From Myxococcales bacterium (lineage in GTDB: Bacteria > Myxococcota_A > Polyangia > Haliangiales > Haliangiaceae): a stretch of 64,000 bases of DNA. Within the stretch, counting starts at the first letter, position 1, and every line of letters starts with the position of its first letter. The notes beneath the pieces are model-generated. The model had not been told where the DNA came from, ran no database searches, and saw nothing but the letters and a program-made list of their open reading frames with translations. A program made the position numbers and the translations under genes. This document shows positions 36,604-44,844 of the stretch, one piece after another. The stretch is from contig JADJUW010000001.1 of NCBI GenBank assembly GCA_016716835.1, positions 2,066,001 to 2,130,000 of the forward strand, given 5' to 3'.

Positions 36604-37404
36604 ATGACAACGCATCCCCTTACCGCCCGTGCCCGCCGCGCAAGCCTGCCAATCGCGGGCGCCCTCTTTGGCGCGTTCACGAGCGCCGCGACGGCAAGCA
36701 GCGCGATTGTCGACCAAGCCAATGCCTGGGAAATGAACGTCACGCCGGCGACGAATGCGTATGCCTCGCCGTCAAAGGTATCGGTTGATGCGGGCGGCCT
36801 GGTCACCGCCGCCGCGGTCTGCGGTGGCTACGCCGCGCTTGTTGTGCGCGCGACGTATCCCACGCTCACCACCACCGTGATGCGCGCGCTCACCGGATCA
36901 TCGGCGCCGACTTCCAAGCAATGGAACGACGCCATCGAAAACGGCGCGACCTATCAAAACACCGCCGGCACCTTTAGCCTTGTCGAACAATATTCGATCT
37001 ATGACATTGCGGGTGGCGACATTCTCGCCAGCGAGTACCTCTCGAGCACCGGCACTACCACGGGCCACACCATGATCGTCGACTCGCTGTGGCTGGACAC
37101 GGCCACTGTCGCGACCAACATTCCCGGCGTCCCCGTCGCGGACCGCTGGATCGTCGCCATCCACGATGCGACCTCGTCGCCGCATGGAGCCTCAGATTCG
37201 CGTTGGAAGGCGGACGCGAATTTTTCTCACGACGCCGGCATCGGCGCCGGCGAAATCATCATCTATGCCGACCACCTCAGCGGCGCTATTATGGGCTGGG
37301 CGTGGAGCACCACCACCTCCGTGGTTTACCAAGGCACCGATGAAACGGCGCTGCGCTATCGCCCGATGGTCGCCGGCCGCCTCGCGGGCCCAGGCATCGA
37401 CTAG
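36604..37404 (+). CDS. Secreted protein, possible NlpC/P60-like cysteine hydrolase
   Basis: About 266 residues from the ATG at 36604 (signal peptide MTTHPLTARARRASLPIAGA); the frame is open to 36496. The mature protein contains AAVCGGYAALVVRATYP and later GDILASEYLSSTGTTTGHTMIVD. This Cys and Gly-His arrangement resembles the Cys and His of NlpC/P60- or CHAP-type papain folds, which cut peptidoglycan peptides. The match is a pattern read by eye and not certain. The 264-bp region before it (36340-36603) shows no other gene. Confidence 0.6.
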   Translation: MTTHPLTARARRASLPIAGALFGAFTSAATASSAIVDQANAWEMNVTPATNAYASPSKVSVDAGGLVTAAAVCGGYAALVVRATYPTLTTTVMRALTGSSAPTSKQWNDAIENGATYQNTAGTFSLVEQYSIYDIAGGDILASEYLSSTGTTTGHTMIVDSLWLDTATVATNIPGVPVADRWIVAIHDATSSPHGASDSRWKADANFSHDAGIGAGEIIIYADHLSGAIMGWAWSTTTSVVYQGTDETALRYRPMVAGRLAGPGID

Positions 37405-37437
37405 GTCGGCATGGCCGCTGCCTCGCTATCGATATTG

Positions 37438-37579
37438 GGGTCACTCTCGGCCCGAAATTCAAAAGCCATTGCAAGTGGTTACCCTTGCTACTGCGTGATC
37501 ACGTTCAAGTAAACCTGACTACGCAGCACCGGATCGAACATCTGGCAATTGCGGCCGAATCGGGAGGCGAGAGTGACCC
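37438..37579. repeat. MITE-like intergenic element, copy B
   Basis: The second copy of the element at 27079-27222, in opposite orientation. Its terminal inverted repeats are GGGTCACTCTC (37438-37448) and GAGAGTGACCC (37569-37579), again perfectly complementary although the sequence differs from copy A. A change at one end is matched at the other. A 10-bp direct repeat GACCCTACAC (37575-37584, 37588-37597) overlaps the right end. The gap 37405-37790 holds this element and nothing else I can recognise. Confidence 0.85.
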
Positions 37580-37790
37580 TACACTGCGACCCTACACCGC
37601 GAAAAAAGAGCCGCTGCAATAAGCTCGCTGCTTCGGCCGAGGTCGCTGCACCCCAGCGTTGAGTTAAGGGCGGATCAGGTGACGCATTGTGGCGCCTACG
37701 GCAGCGGCGCCGCCGCGCTTAAGGTCGTCGATGTCACCAGGCGCATGCCACGGGCCATCCGTGGCACGCCGCGTGCATTTACCGTCTGCC

Positions 37791-38687
37791 ATGAAGCAAC
37801 CCAACCTATTACTCGCAAGCCTCTCCACCATCCTAGCCTTTGGCACCCTGGCCTGTGTTCAGGCCGACGACCCAGGTGCCGAGGACGTCGAAGATGGCGA
37901 CAAAGGCGTGCTCGCGATTGGTCTCGAGAACGATGCGCCCGACGTCCTTGCCCTCTTACAGATTGCCAATACCTATACGGCGGATGAGCTCTTCGCCGCG
38001 GGCTTGAGCAAAAAAGCTGCCACGAACATCGAGGCGGCGCGGATCGCCAATGGCCCGTTTACGTCGCTGCAAGCCCTCGACAAGGTAGAGCGCGTTGGCG
38101 CAACCGCCATCGGCGAGCTGCTTACCTACGTCACGCGGGAGCGCCTCTTTCCCACGTCGCTTCGCATACCCACCGTTTCGAGGGTTTTTTACTACCCATT
38201 TTCAAGCTGGCTGGAGGACGACCTGCCGCCCGAAGCCGCTGCCCTGCGGCCCCACATGTGGCTCAACGACGACTACTCGCACGCCGATTTTTACGCGCAA
38301 CTCAAGACCCAGCTTGAAGCAGAGGGCCGCAGCGAGGACGACGTTGCCTATACCTTGCGCGCAACCAGCTTTTACGACCTCGCTCATTTGCAACATGGTG
38401 CTCAAAGCGGCGGCATGCGTCAGCCGTGTTGGATTGGCGACCCGATCGATGCCGTTTACCTCGTCGCGGCGCAGGCTGGCACGCTGTTTCCCGACGGCTA
38501 CGAGGTCTTCGGCTGGCGCTTTGGCATTGATGGCGAGGCGCACGGGACGCCTACCGAAGGTGATTTCACCACGGCCAGCAAGTGGATCAACCACAGCCCC
38601 AATTCGAAAACCGTATTGCTAGCTGAGGGCGTCGAGCGCGCGGCCGCCACCTTCACCACCCTTGGCCCTTGCCGCACGTTTCGATAG
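37791..38687 (+). CDS. Lipoprotein with helix-hairpin-helix module
   Basis: 298 residues from the ATG at 37791 (MKQPNLLLASLSTILAFG); the frame is open upstream, but this start gives a lipoprotein signal (GTLAC). Residues about 50-105 carry a helix-hairpin-helix-like module (NGPFTSLQALDKVERVGATAIGELL), similar to ComEA-type DNA-binding segments. The C-terminal 180 residues are unrecognised and Trp/Tyr-rich. An exported HhH protein could bind DNA or act in assembly; this is not shown. Confidence 0.68.
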   Translation: MKQPNLLLASLSTILAFGTLACVQADDPGAEDVEDGDKGVLAIGLENDAPDVLALLQIANTYTADELFAAGLSKKAATNIEAARIANGPFTSLQALDKVERVGATAIGELLTYVTRERLFPTSLRIPTVSRVFYYPFSSWLEDDLPPEAAALRPHMWLNDDYSHADFYAQLKTQLEAEGRSEDDVAYTLRATSFYDLAHLQHGAQSGGMRQPCWIGDPIDAVYLVAAQAGTLFPDGYEVFGWRFGIDGEAHGTPTEGDFTTASKWINHSPNSKTVLLAEGVERAAATFTTLGPCRTFR

Positions 38688-38703
38688 CCGAGCCAATTTC
38701 GCA

Positions 38704-39768
38704 TCACACCGTGAAAATTGCCGAGCCCCACGTATAGCCAGAACCGAAAACGGTCGACAGGATGCGATCGCCTTTTTTGATTTTGCCTTGCTTGCGCCAG
38801 TAGTCGATGGTCAGCGGCACGGTGGCGGCGGTGGTGTTGCCGTACCACTCGATGGTGTTGAGCGCCTTCTCGGGCGGGATGCCGGCGATCTCGACCACCT
38901 TTTGGTTGATGCGCAGATTCGCCTGGTGGGGCACGAACCACGTGATGTCGTTCCAGGTAAGGCCGGTGTCCCGCAGCGCGGCCTGGGCCGAGAGGTTCAT
39001 GTTGCGCACGGCATTGAGAAACACCCGCTTGCCATCCATGCGCGGATACAAATCGATGTTGGTCTCGCGGTCGCTGGCGTCATAATCGACATACGGCAGC
39101 TTCTTGATGTCGAAGATTTTCATGTAGAGGCTCATCGCGCCCGAGCCGTCGGCGTGCACCTTGGTATAGGTAATGCCCTCGCCGGCCTTGGCGTCTTCAT
39201 CGGCGCCGATCACCATCGCGCCCGCGCCGTCGCCAAAGAGCACCAGCACGTCGCGGCCGCGCGTCGAGTAGTCGAGCGAGTGGCTGTGCAGTTCGGCGCC
39301 AACCAGTAAGATCTTCTTATAGATGCCGGCGCGGATAAACGCGTCGGCCATTTGCATGCCATAGATAAAGGCCGAGCACTGCTGGCGAATGTCGTAGCAA
39401 GGGCAGTTTTTCTTATCGGGGCCGGCGATGCCGAGCTTTTGCTGCAGAAACACGCCTGCGCCCGGAAAATGGATGTCGGGCGACAGCGTGCCGAAGATGA
39501 TGCAGTCGATGTCGGTCGCCGCGACGCCGGCATCCGCGAGCGCGGCCTGGCAGGCCGCCAGCGCCAAATCGCTGGTCGCCATGCCGCTGCCGGGGGCGAC
39601 GAAGCGGCGTTCCTTGATGCCGCTGCGGTCTTGGATCCACTGATCGTTGGTGTCGGTGACCGGCTCGGCCTGGCGCTCGTGCTTGTGGTTGAGATAGCGT
39701 AGGTCGTCGTTGGTCACGACATTGTCGGGCACAAACGAGCCAATGCCTAGGATCTTGCTTGCCAGCAT
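38704..39768 (-). CDS. 3-oxoacyl-ACP synthase III family (FabH-like)
   Basis: 354 residues from the ATG at 39768 (MLASKILGIGSFVPDNVV). The thiolase-fold active site is complete: Cys in DIRQQCSAF, His in VPHQANLR and Asn in WYGNTTAATVPL. It starts chains by condensing acyl-CoA with malonyl-ACP, in fatty-acid or secondary-lipid synthesis. FabH and FabH-like enzymes of long-chain products cannot be separated by sequence alone. No other fab genes adjoin it. Confidence 0.9.
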   Translation of the reverse strand: MLASKILGIGSFVPDNVVTNDDLRYLNHKHERQAEPVTDTNDQWIQDRSGIKERRFVAPGSGMATSDLALAACQAALADAGVAATDIDCIIFGTLSPDIHFPGAGVFLQQKLGIAGPDKKNCPCYDIRQQCSAFIYGMQMADAFIRAGIYKKILLVGAELHSHSLDYSTRGRDVLVLFGDGAGAMVIGADEDAKAGEGITYTKVHADGSGAMSLYMKIFDIKKLPYVDYDASDRETNIDLYPRMDGKRVFLNAVRNMNLSAQAALRDTGLTWNDITWFVPHQANLRINQKVVEIAGIPPEKALNTIEWYGNTTAATVPLTIDYWRKQGKIKKGDRILSTVFGSGYTWGSAIFTV

Positions 39769-39835
39769 GGCTGCTAGGTACCGCAGCGACCACGCAATTG
39801 CTACGTGTGCCGGCGCCAAGTCGGTTGGGCGTGGA

Positions 39836-40399
39836 CTAAAGCGAGTCTAGGTCGGCTTCGCCGAGGTCGCCGCAGAGCTCGCGCGCGCGCCGTAGCGCGG
39901 CTTCCACATCGACGCGCTGCGCTATCGAGGCAAACTCGCCCCAACGATCATTTGGCTTGGCAATGACCGTTTCATCGCCGATCGCGACGCCCCCGCTGTC
40001 GCGCGGTGCGGGGATTGCAGCCGGCACCAGCACGGGTACATGCAACGGCAATTGCGGCAGGCCATCGGGCCCATCGACGAAGCCTTTCTCGAGGCGCTTG
40101 GTTAGCAGGCTCATCACCACATCGCGGCTCTCGCGCGTCATGCGTGAAAAGCGCACGCCTATGCCGGCCGGGAGCCTTGGCGCGCTCGTCGCCGGGCGAT
40201 GCCATTGCACGGTGCCAACGCCAATCAGCGCTGGAAAATCGTTGGCCAGGCGAACCTCGAATTTTACCTCGTCGCCAACGGCCGCCGCGGAATTGGTCGG
40301 CAAGAACATCCCCGCGCGCGCGACAAACAGCGCGAACTCGTCGACGAACACCTCCAGGGATTCGTAGTGCAATCGCAACTTGACGCTCGCCGCAGCCAT
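39836..40399 (-). CDS. PilZ-domain protein (Myxococcus type)
   Basis: 187 residues from the ATG at 40399; the frame is open to 40558 but the upstream part is Arg-rich shadow sequence. Residues 1-110 form a PilZ-like domain (SVKLRLHYESLEVFVDEFAL, GIGVRFSRMTRESRDVV). The RxxxR cyclic-di-GMP motif is not clear, so ligand binding is uncertain. Related myxobacterial proteins act in gliding motility or exopolysaccharide. The C-terminal 80 residues are variable and Ala/Arg-rich. Confidence 0.76.
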   Translation of the reverse strand: MAAASVKLRLHYESLEVFVDEFALFVARAGMFLPTNSAAAVGDEVKFEVRLANDFPALIGVGTVQWHRPATSAPRLPAGIGVRFSRMTRESRDVVMSLLTKRLEKGFVDGPDGLPQLPLHVPVLVPAAIPAPRDSGGVAIGDETVIAKPNDRWGEFASIAQRVDVEAALRRARELCGDLGEADLDSL

Positions 40400-40440
40400 T
40401 AATTGATATTCTACATGGTTTACGGCTACCGTGTACGTGC

Positions 40441-42084
40441 ATGCGACGCCTCTTGCCCTTCGCCGCGCTCGCCTTGGGCCTCGCCCTCGCCACGCCCGAA
40501 AATGGTGCCGTCGCCTCGCCGCACGGGCCGTCGCTGGCGTCGCCCGCCGCCGGGCCAAGGCTCATCACCACGGGTGGCGATGATGAAACGCCATGGGAGC
40601 TCGACGTCCAGGCCTTCACGTACTGGTGCGAGCGCAGCGTAAACGAGGTTGGTCACGTCGCCTGGTTCGCCGAACTCGCGGACGTGTCGCCATCGCAGCG
40701 GGCAGGCCTCACCGCGGCGCTCGACGCCTGCGTGAAACGGCGGCGGGACCGCCATGGTCGCGTTGGCCTCGCGCTTCCTCGCGAGCTTGCGGTCAAGGTC
40801 GCGCAGGGCAGCGCATTTACCGCGAGTGAGCGCTGGCTGCTCGGCTATGTCGACCACATCATCATCGACGACGACTTGGTGGCTCGTGTCGGCAAGCCGG
40901 TAAGCCTCGCGCCCCTGCTCGACAAGCCCGAGTTGCGCGGCGTTGTCGAGTATCGCATTCATGCCACGACGCGCCCGGCGGCGGCGGCGGGGGCCTGCGG
41001 ATGGCTCGCAAGCCTTGGCAACGCGACGACCACCCGGCTGTCTCGGTTATATGTCTCGCCGGCCTGCGATGAGCTGCTGTCCACCTCGCGCCTGCCGACC
41101 TTGGCGGCAGTGAAAGGGCTGACCTCCTCCAGCGCGCTAGCGTTGCGATGGCAAGCCAGGCTGCCCGCCCTCATTGAATTTCAAGTTGCCGATGAACGCG
41201 ATGATGAGGCGACGGAGGTGGGTATCGGCGCCCCTGCCGCCCTGCTGACCAAGATGACGCGCCTGCGCGTGAGCGATCGCGAGTGGCACGTGCTGCGCGC
41301 GCGGCCGCTGCCCTTGCTGCGGGAGCTACACGTTGACGTCGTCTCGCTTTCGCTGGCGCAGGTCGCGGCTTTGACGCATTCGGTGAGCTTTCCTGGCATG
41401 CAGCGGCTGACGATTACGGTGCCCTCGCTAGCCCCGGACGTTCACATCGCCCTGTGGAAGCAGCTTGACGTTAGCGCCATGCGCTCGTTTGCGTTGCATG
41501 CCAGTACGAGCATGACGGCGCGCGCGGCGACCGCCATGATCGAGAGCGCGCAACTGCCGCGACTTCGCGAATTGGAGTTGGTCGGCGCGGTGCTGAGCGA
41601 CGAGGCGGTCGCGCTGCTTGCGGCGGCGCGCGCCGCCTTTGGCCTGCAAGCGCTCACTCTCCGCATGGCGGGCGTCGATGGCAAAAAGCTTGCCGTGCTG
41701 GCGCGCGCGCGTTGGCTGCGCCCCGCCGTGCTCGATCTCGGGCAGAACCCGCTGCACGGCGAGGCCCTCGCCGCCTTTTCGCGCGCGCCGATCGCGGCGA
41801 ACCTTAGCGAGTTGCGCCTGGCCGGCTGCGGCCTCGACGACGCCGCGGCCCGCACCCTCGCCGCCACATACGGATTTTTTTCGCTGCGCTACTTAGATCT
41901 CGCGCACAACGCCTTTACCGACGCGGGCCTGGCAACATTGCTGCGCTCGGGCAGCTTTGCCAGCCTGTGGTGGCTCGACGTGTTCGGCGGCCGCACCACG
42001 CCCAATGCACTCTTGTGCGCGACGCAAATCGCGCGGCCCTTGCCGAGCGCACCGTGCCCGGGCTTGCGCTTGATCACGCGCTAA
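40441..42084 (+). CDS. Exported leucine-rich-repeat-like protein
   Basis: 547 residues with a signal peptide (MRRLLPFAALALGLALA). The C-terminal half has leucine-rich repeats of the ribonuclease-inhibitor type, e.g. LRELELVGAVLSDEAVALL, LDLGQNPLHGEALAAF, LRLAGCGLDDAAARTL and YLDLAHNAFTDAGLATL. The N-terminal 200 residues are unassigned. Such repeats bind protein partners. It is divergent from the PilZ gene over 41 bp and converges with alaS. Confidence 0.76.
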   Translation: MRRLLPFAALALGLALATPENGAVASPHGPSLASPAAGPRLITTGGDDETPWELDVQAFTYWCERSVNEVGHVAWFAELADVSPSQRAGLTAALDACVKRRRDRHGRVGLALPRELAVKVAQGSAFTASERWLLGYVDHIIIDDDLVARVGKPVSLAPLLDKPELRGVVEYRIHATTRPAAAAGACGWLASLGNATTTRLSRLYVSPACDELLSTSRLPTLAAVKGLTSSSALALRWQARLPALIEFQVADERDDEATEVGIGAPAALLTKMTRLRVSDREWHVLRARPLPLLRELHVDVVSLSLAQVAALTHSVSFPGMQRLTITVPSLAPDVHIALWKQLDVSAMRSFALHASTSMTARAATAMIESAQLPRLRELELVGAVLSDEAVALLAAARAAFGLQALTLRMAGVDGKKLAVLARARWLRPAVLDLGQNPLHGEALAAFSRAPIAANLSELRLAGCGLDDAAARTLAATYGFFSLRYLDLAHNAFTDAGLATLLRSGSFASLWWLDVFGGRTTPNALLCATQIARPLPSAPCPGLRLITR

Positions 42085-42104
42085 CGCACCGCGACCGGCG
42101 CGAC

Positions 42105-44762
42105 CTAAAGGGCAGTTATCCAGGCGCGCGCGGCGTCCAGCGCCTGCGGCAGCTTGGCGACGTCCGCGCCACCACCTTGTGCCATGTCGGCCTTGCCGCC
42201 GCCCTTGCCGCCGAGCGCCGTGGCCGCCGCAGACAGCCACTGCCCGGCGTGCACCTTGGCAACCAGGTCCGCGGTGACGACGGTAAACAGCGACACCTTG
42301 CCATCGCCTGGCGCGGCCAAAAACACGGCGCCCGAGCCGATCTTGTCGCGCAACGCGAGGCCGGTTTCGCGCAGCACCTTGGCGTCATCGGTGTCGATGG
42401 TGGCGATCAGTGTCTTGATGCCGCCGATGACCACCGCGTCTTGCAACAGATCGCGACCGCCACCGCCGGCGAGCTTGGCCTTGAGCTTCTCGAGCTCCTT
42501 GTCCGTCGCCTTCATGCTGTCCATGAGGCGCGCGACCTTGGCCGCGACCTCGAACTTGCCCGCCTTGAGCTTTTCGCCCGCGGCGTCGAGCTCGACCTCG
42601 AGCCGCCGCACGTAGTCGAGCGCGCCGACGCCCGTGACCGCCTCGATGCGCCGTACGCCTTGCGCGATGCCAGCCTCGCTGATGATCTTAAGCAGGCCAA
42701 TGTCGCCGGCGCGCGCCACGTGCGTGCCGCCGCAGAACTCCAGCGACTCGCTGCCAATGTGCACGACGCGCACGACGTCGCCATATTTCTCGCCAAACAT
42801 CGCCACCGCGCCTTTTTTCTTGGCGTCGTCGATCTTGAGAACTTCAACCACCGAGTCGACGTTGCCGCGAATCTGTCGATTCACCAGGGCTTCGACCTCA
42901 CGCAGCTGATCGTCGGTCATCGGCGAAAAGTGGGCAAAGTCAAAACGCAGGCGGTCGGCCGAGACGAGCGATCCTTTTTGCGCGACGTGGCTGCCCAGCA
43001 CCGTGCGCAGCGCATGGTTAAGCAAATGCGTCGCAGAGTGATTTGCGCGCGTCTGCGCCCGCTTGTCGGCGTCGACGGCAAATTGCACGGCGTCGCCCAC
43101 GGCGAGTTCGCCGGCAATTACCTCGCCAAAGAGTACGAACATGTCGCCCGTAGGCTTCTTGGTGTCTTCGATGCGCACGCGCGCGCCGGCCGCGGTGGTG
43201 AGTTCGCCCTGATCGCCGGCCTGCCCGCCCGACTCGGCGTAAAATGGCGTTTGGTCAAACACCAGCGCCACCTCGGCGCCGAGCTTCGCGGCGGCCACTT
43301 GCTTGCCGTCGACCACGATTGCCTTAAGCGAACCGGTGCCCGTCAGCTCGTCATAGCCGGTGAACTTAGTTGCCGGCACGTCGTTGGCGATCGCCTTGAA
43401 CACGCCCGAGACCGCCTCTTGATCCGAGCCGGTAAAGCGCGAACGCTCGCGCGCCGCCGCCAGCTCGGCGTCAAAGCCGGCGCGGTCGACGCCAAAGCCG
43501 CGTTCCTCGGCGATGATCTCGGTGAGATCTTGTGGAAAGCCAAACGTGTCGTACAGCGTAAAGACGGCCTTGCCTGGCACCTTAGTCTCGCCCTTGCCGC
43601 GCATGCGGCCAAATTCAGTCTCGAGCAAATCCAGGCCGCGATCGAGCGTAGCGCGAAATCGCTTTTCTTCTTCGAGCGCGACCTCGACGATGGTTTGCTT
43701 GCGCTCGGTCAGCTCGGGAAACTGGCCGCTCATCTCGACGATCACGCGCTCGCACACGCGATGCATGAAAGGCTCGGTGATGCCGAGCAGCTTGCCGTGG
43801 CGTACCGCGCGGCGAAAGATGCGGCGCAGCACGTATTCGCGCCCGGTCTTGTCGGGAAACACGCCATCGGCGATTAGAAACGCCGTCGCCCGCGCGTGGT
43901 CGGCAATCACCCGCAGCGAGGTGTCGGTGGTTAGGTCGCCACCATACGTGACGCGCGCCAAGGCGGCCGCATCGTGCAAGATCGGCAAAAATAGGTCGGT
44001 GTCGTAGTTCGACGGCTTGCCCTGCAGCACGCTGGTGACGCGCTCAAGCCCCGCGCCGGTGTCGATCGACGGCGCCGGCAGCGCGAGCAGCGGCCCGCCC
44101 GCCACCTTGCGTTCAAATTGCATGAACACCAGGTTCCAGATCTCAAGCCAGCCCTTCCACGACGCCGGATCGGTGGTCGGCCATGCGGGCACCGCGCCGT
44201 CCTGAAAATAATGCAGCTCCGAGCACGGACCCATGGGCCCGACGTCGCCCATCATCCAAAAATTGTCTTTCATGCCAAGGCCAATGATGCGCTCGTCGCT
44301 AAAGCCGGTGACGCGCTTCCACATCGCGCGCGCTTCGTCGTCGGGGCCCAGCCCCAGCGACGGCTCGCCGCCAAACACGGTGATGCACATGCGCGAGGTG
44401 TCGATGCCGAGCTTGTCGGTCAGCAGCGTCCACGCCCAAGCGATCGCCTCTTCCTTGAAGTAATCGCCAAACGAAAAGTTGCCGAGCATTTCAAAAAAGG
44501 TGTGATGCCGCGGGGTCTTGCCGACTTCATCGAGGTCGTTGTGTTTGCCGCCGGCGCGCAGGCATTTTTGCGACGTCGTCGCGCGCTTATAGGCGCGGTG
44601 CTCGACGCCGGTGAAGACGTCCTTGAACTGCACCATCCCTGCGTTGGTAAACAGCAACGTCGGATCGTTACTCGGCACCAGCGCGCTCGAGGCGACCTGC
44701 TCGTGGCCGTGGCTCGCGAAAAACTCGAGAAATGTACGCCTAACGTCGGCTGCCTTCATCAC
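42105..44762 (-). CDS. alaS: Alanyl-tRNA synthetase
   Basis: 885 residues, full length. The class II catalytic core is near the N-terminus (VRRTFLEFFASHGH, VPSNDPTLLFTNAGMVQFKD). The editing domain has the zinc motif HSATHLLNH and CGGTHV, and a C-Ala region closes the protein. It charges tRNA-Ala. It converges with the LRR gene and follows the barrel-protein and pilT genes on the same strand. Confidence 0.97.
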   Translation of the reverse strand: MMKAADVRRTFLEFFASHGHEQVASSALVPSNDPTLLFTNAGMVQFKDVFTGVEHRAYKRATTSQKCLRAGGKHNDLDEVGKTPRHHTFFEMLGNFSFGDYFKEEAIAWAWTLLTDKLGIDTSRMCITVFGGEPSLGLGPDDEARAMWKRVTGFSDERIIGLGMKDNFWMMGDVGPMGPCSELHYFQDGAVPAWPTTDPASWKGWLEIWNLVFMQFERKVAGGPLLALPAPSIDTGAGLERVTSVLQGKPSNYDTDLFLPILHDAAALARVTYGGDLTTDTSLRVIADHARATAFLIADGVFPDKTGREYVLRRIFRRAVRHGKLLGITEPFMHRVCERVIVEMSGQFPELTERKQTIVEVALEEEKRFRATLDRGLDLLETEFGRMRGKGETKVPGKAVFTLYDTFGFPQDLTEIIAEERGFGVDRAGFDAELAAARERSRFTGSDQEAVSGVFKAIANDVPATKFTGYDELTGTGSLKAIVVDGKQVAAAKLGAEVALVFDQTPFYAESGGQAGDQGELTTAAGARVRIEDTKKPTGDMFVLFGEVIAGELAVGDAVQFAVDADKRAQTRANHSATHLLNHALRTVLGSHVAQKGSLVSADRLRFDFAHFSPMTDDQLREVEALVNRQIRGNVDSVVEVLKIDDAKKKGAVAMFGEKYGDVVRVVHIGSESLEFCGGTHVARAGDIGLLKIISEAGIAQGVRRIEAVTGVGALDYVRRLEVELDAAGEKLKAGKFEVAAKVARLMDSMKATDKELEKLKAKLAGGGGRDLLQDAVVIGGIKTLIATIDTDDAKVLRETGLALRDKIGSGAVFLAAPGDGKVSLFTVVTADLVAKVHAGQWLSAAATALGGKGGGKADMAQGGGADVAKLPQALDAARAWITAL

Positions 44763-44844
44763 CGGCGCACCCTACCAAATTCGCCACCCCATAGGCGGCG
44801 CCATCCGGGCTGAATTGCGCTCAACCTCTGCCAGCTGACGCGGC

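Noticed and set aside
41967..43877. Long plus-strand ORF opposite alaS
   Set aside because: It is a high-GC shadow frame; AlaRS on the minus strand accounts for the region.
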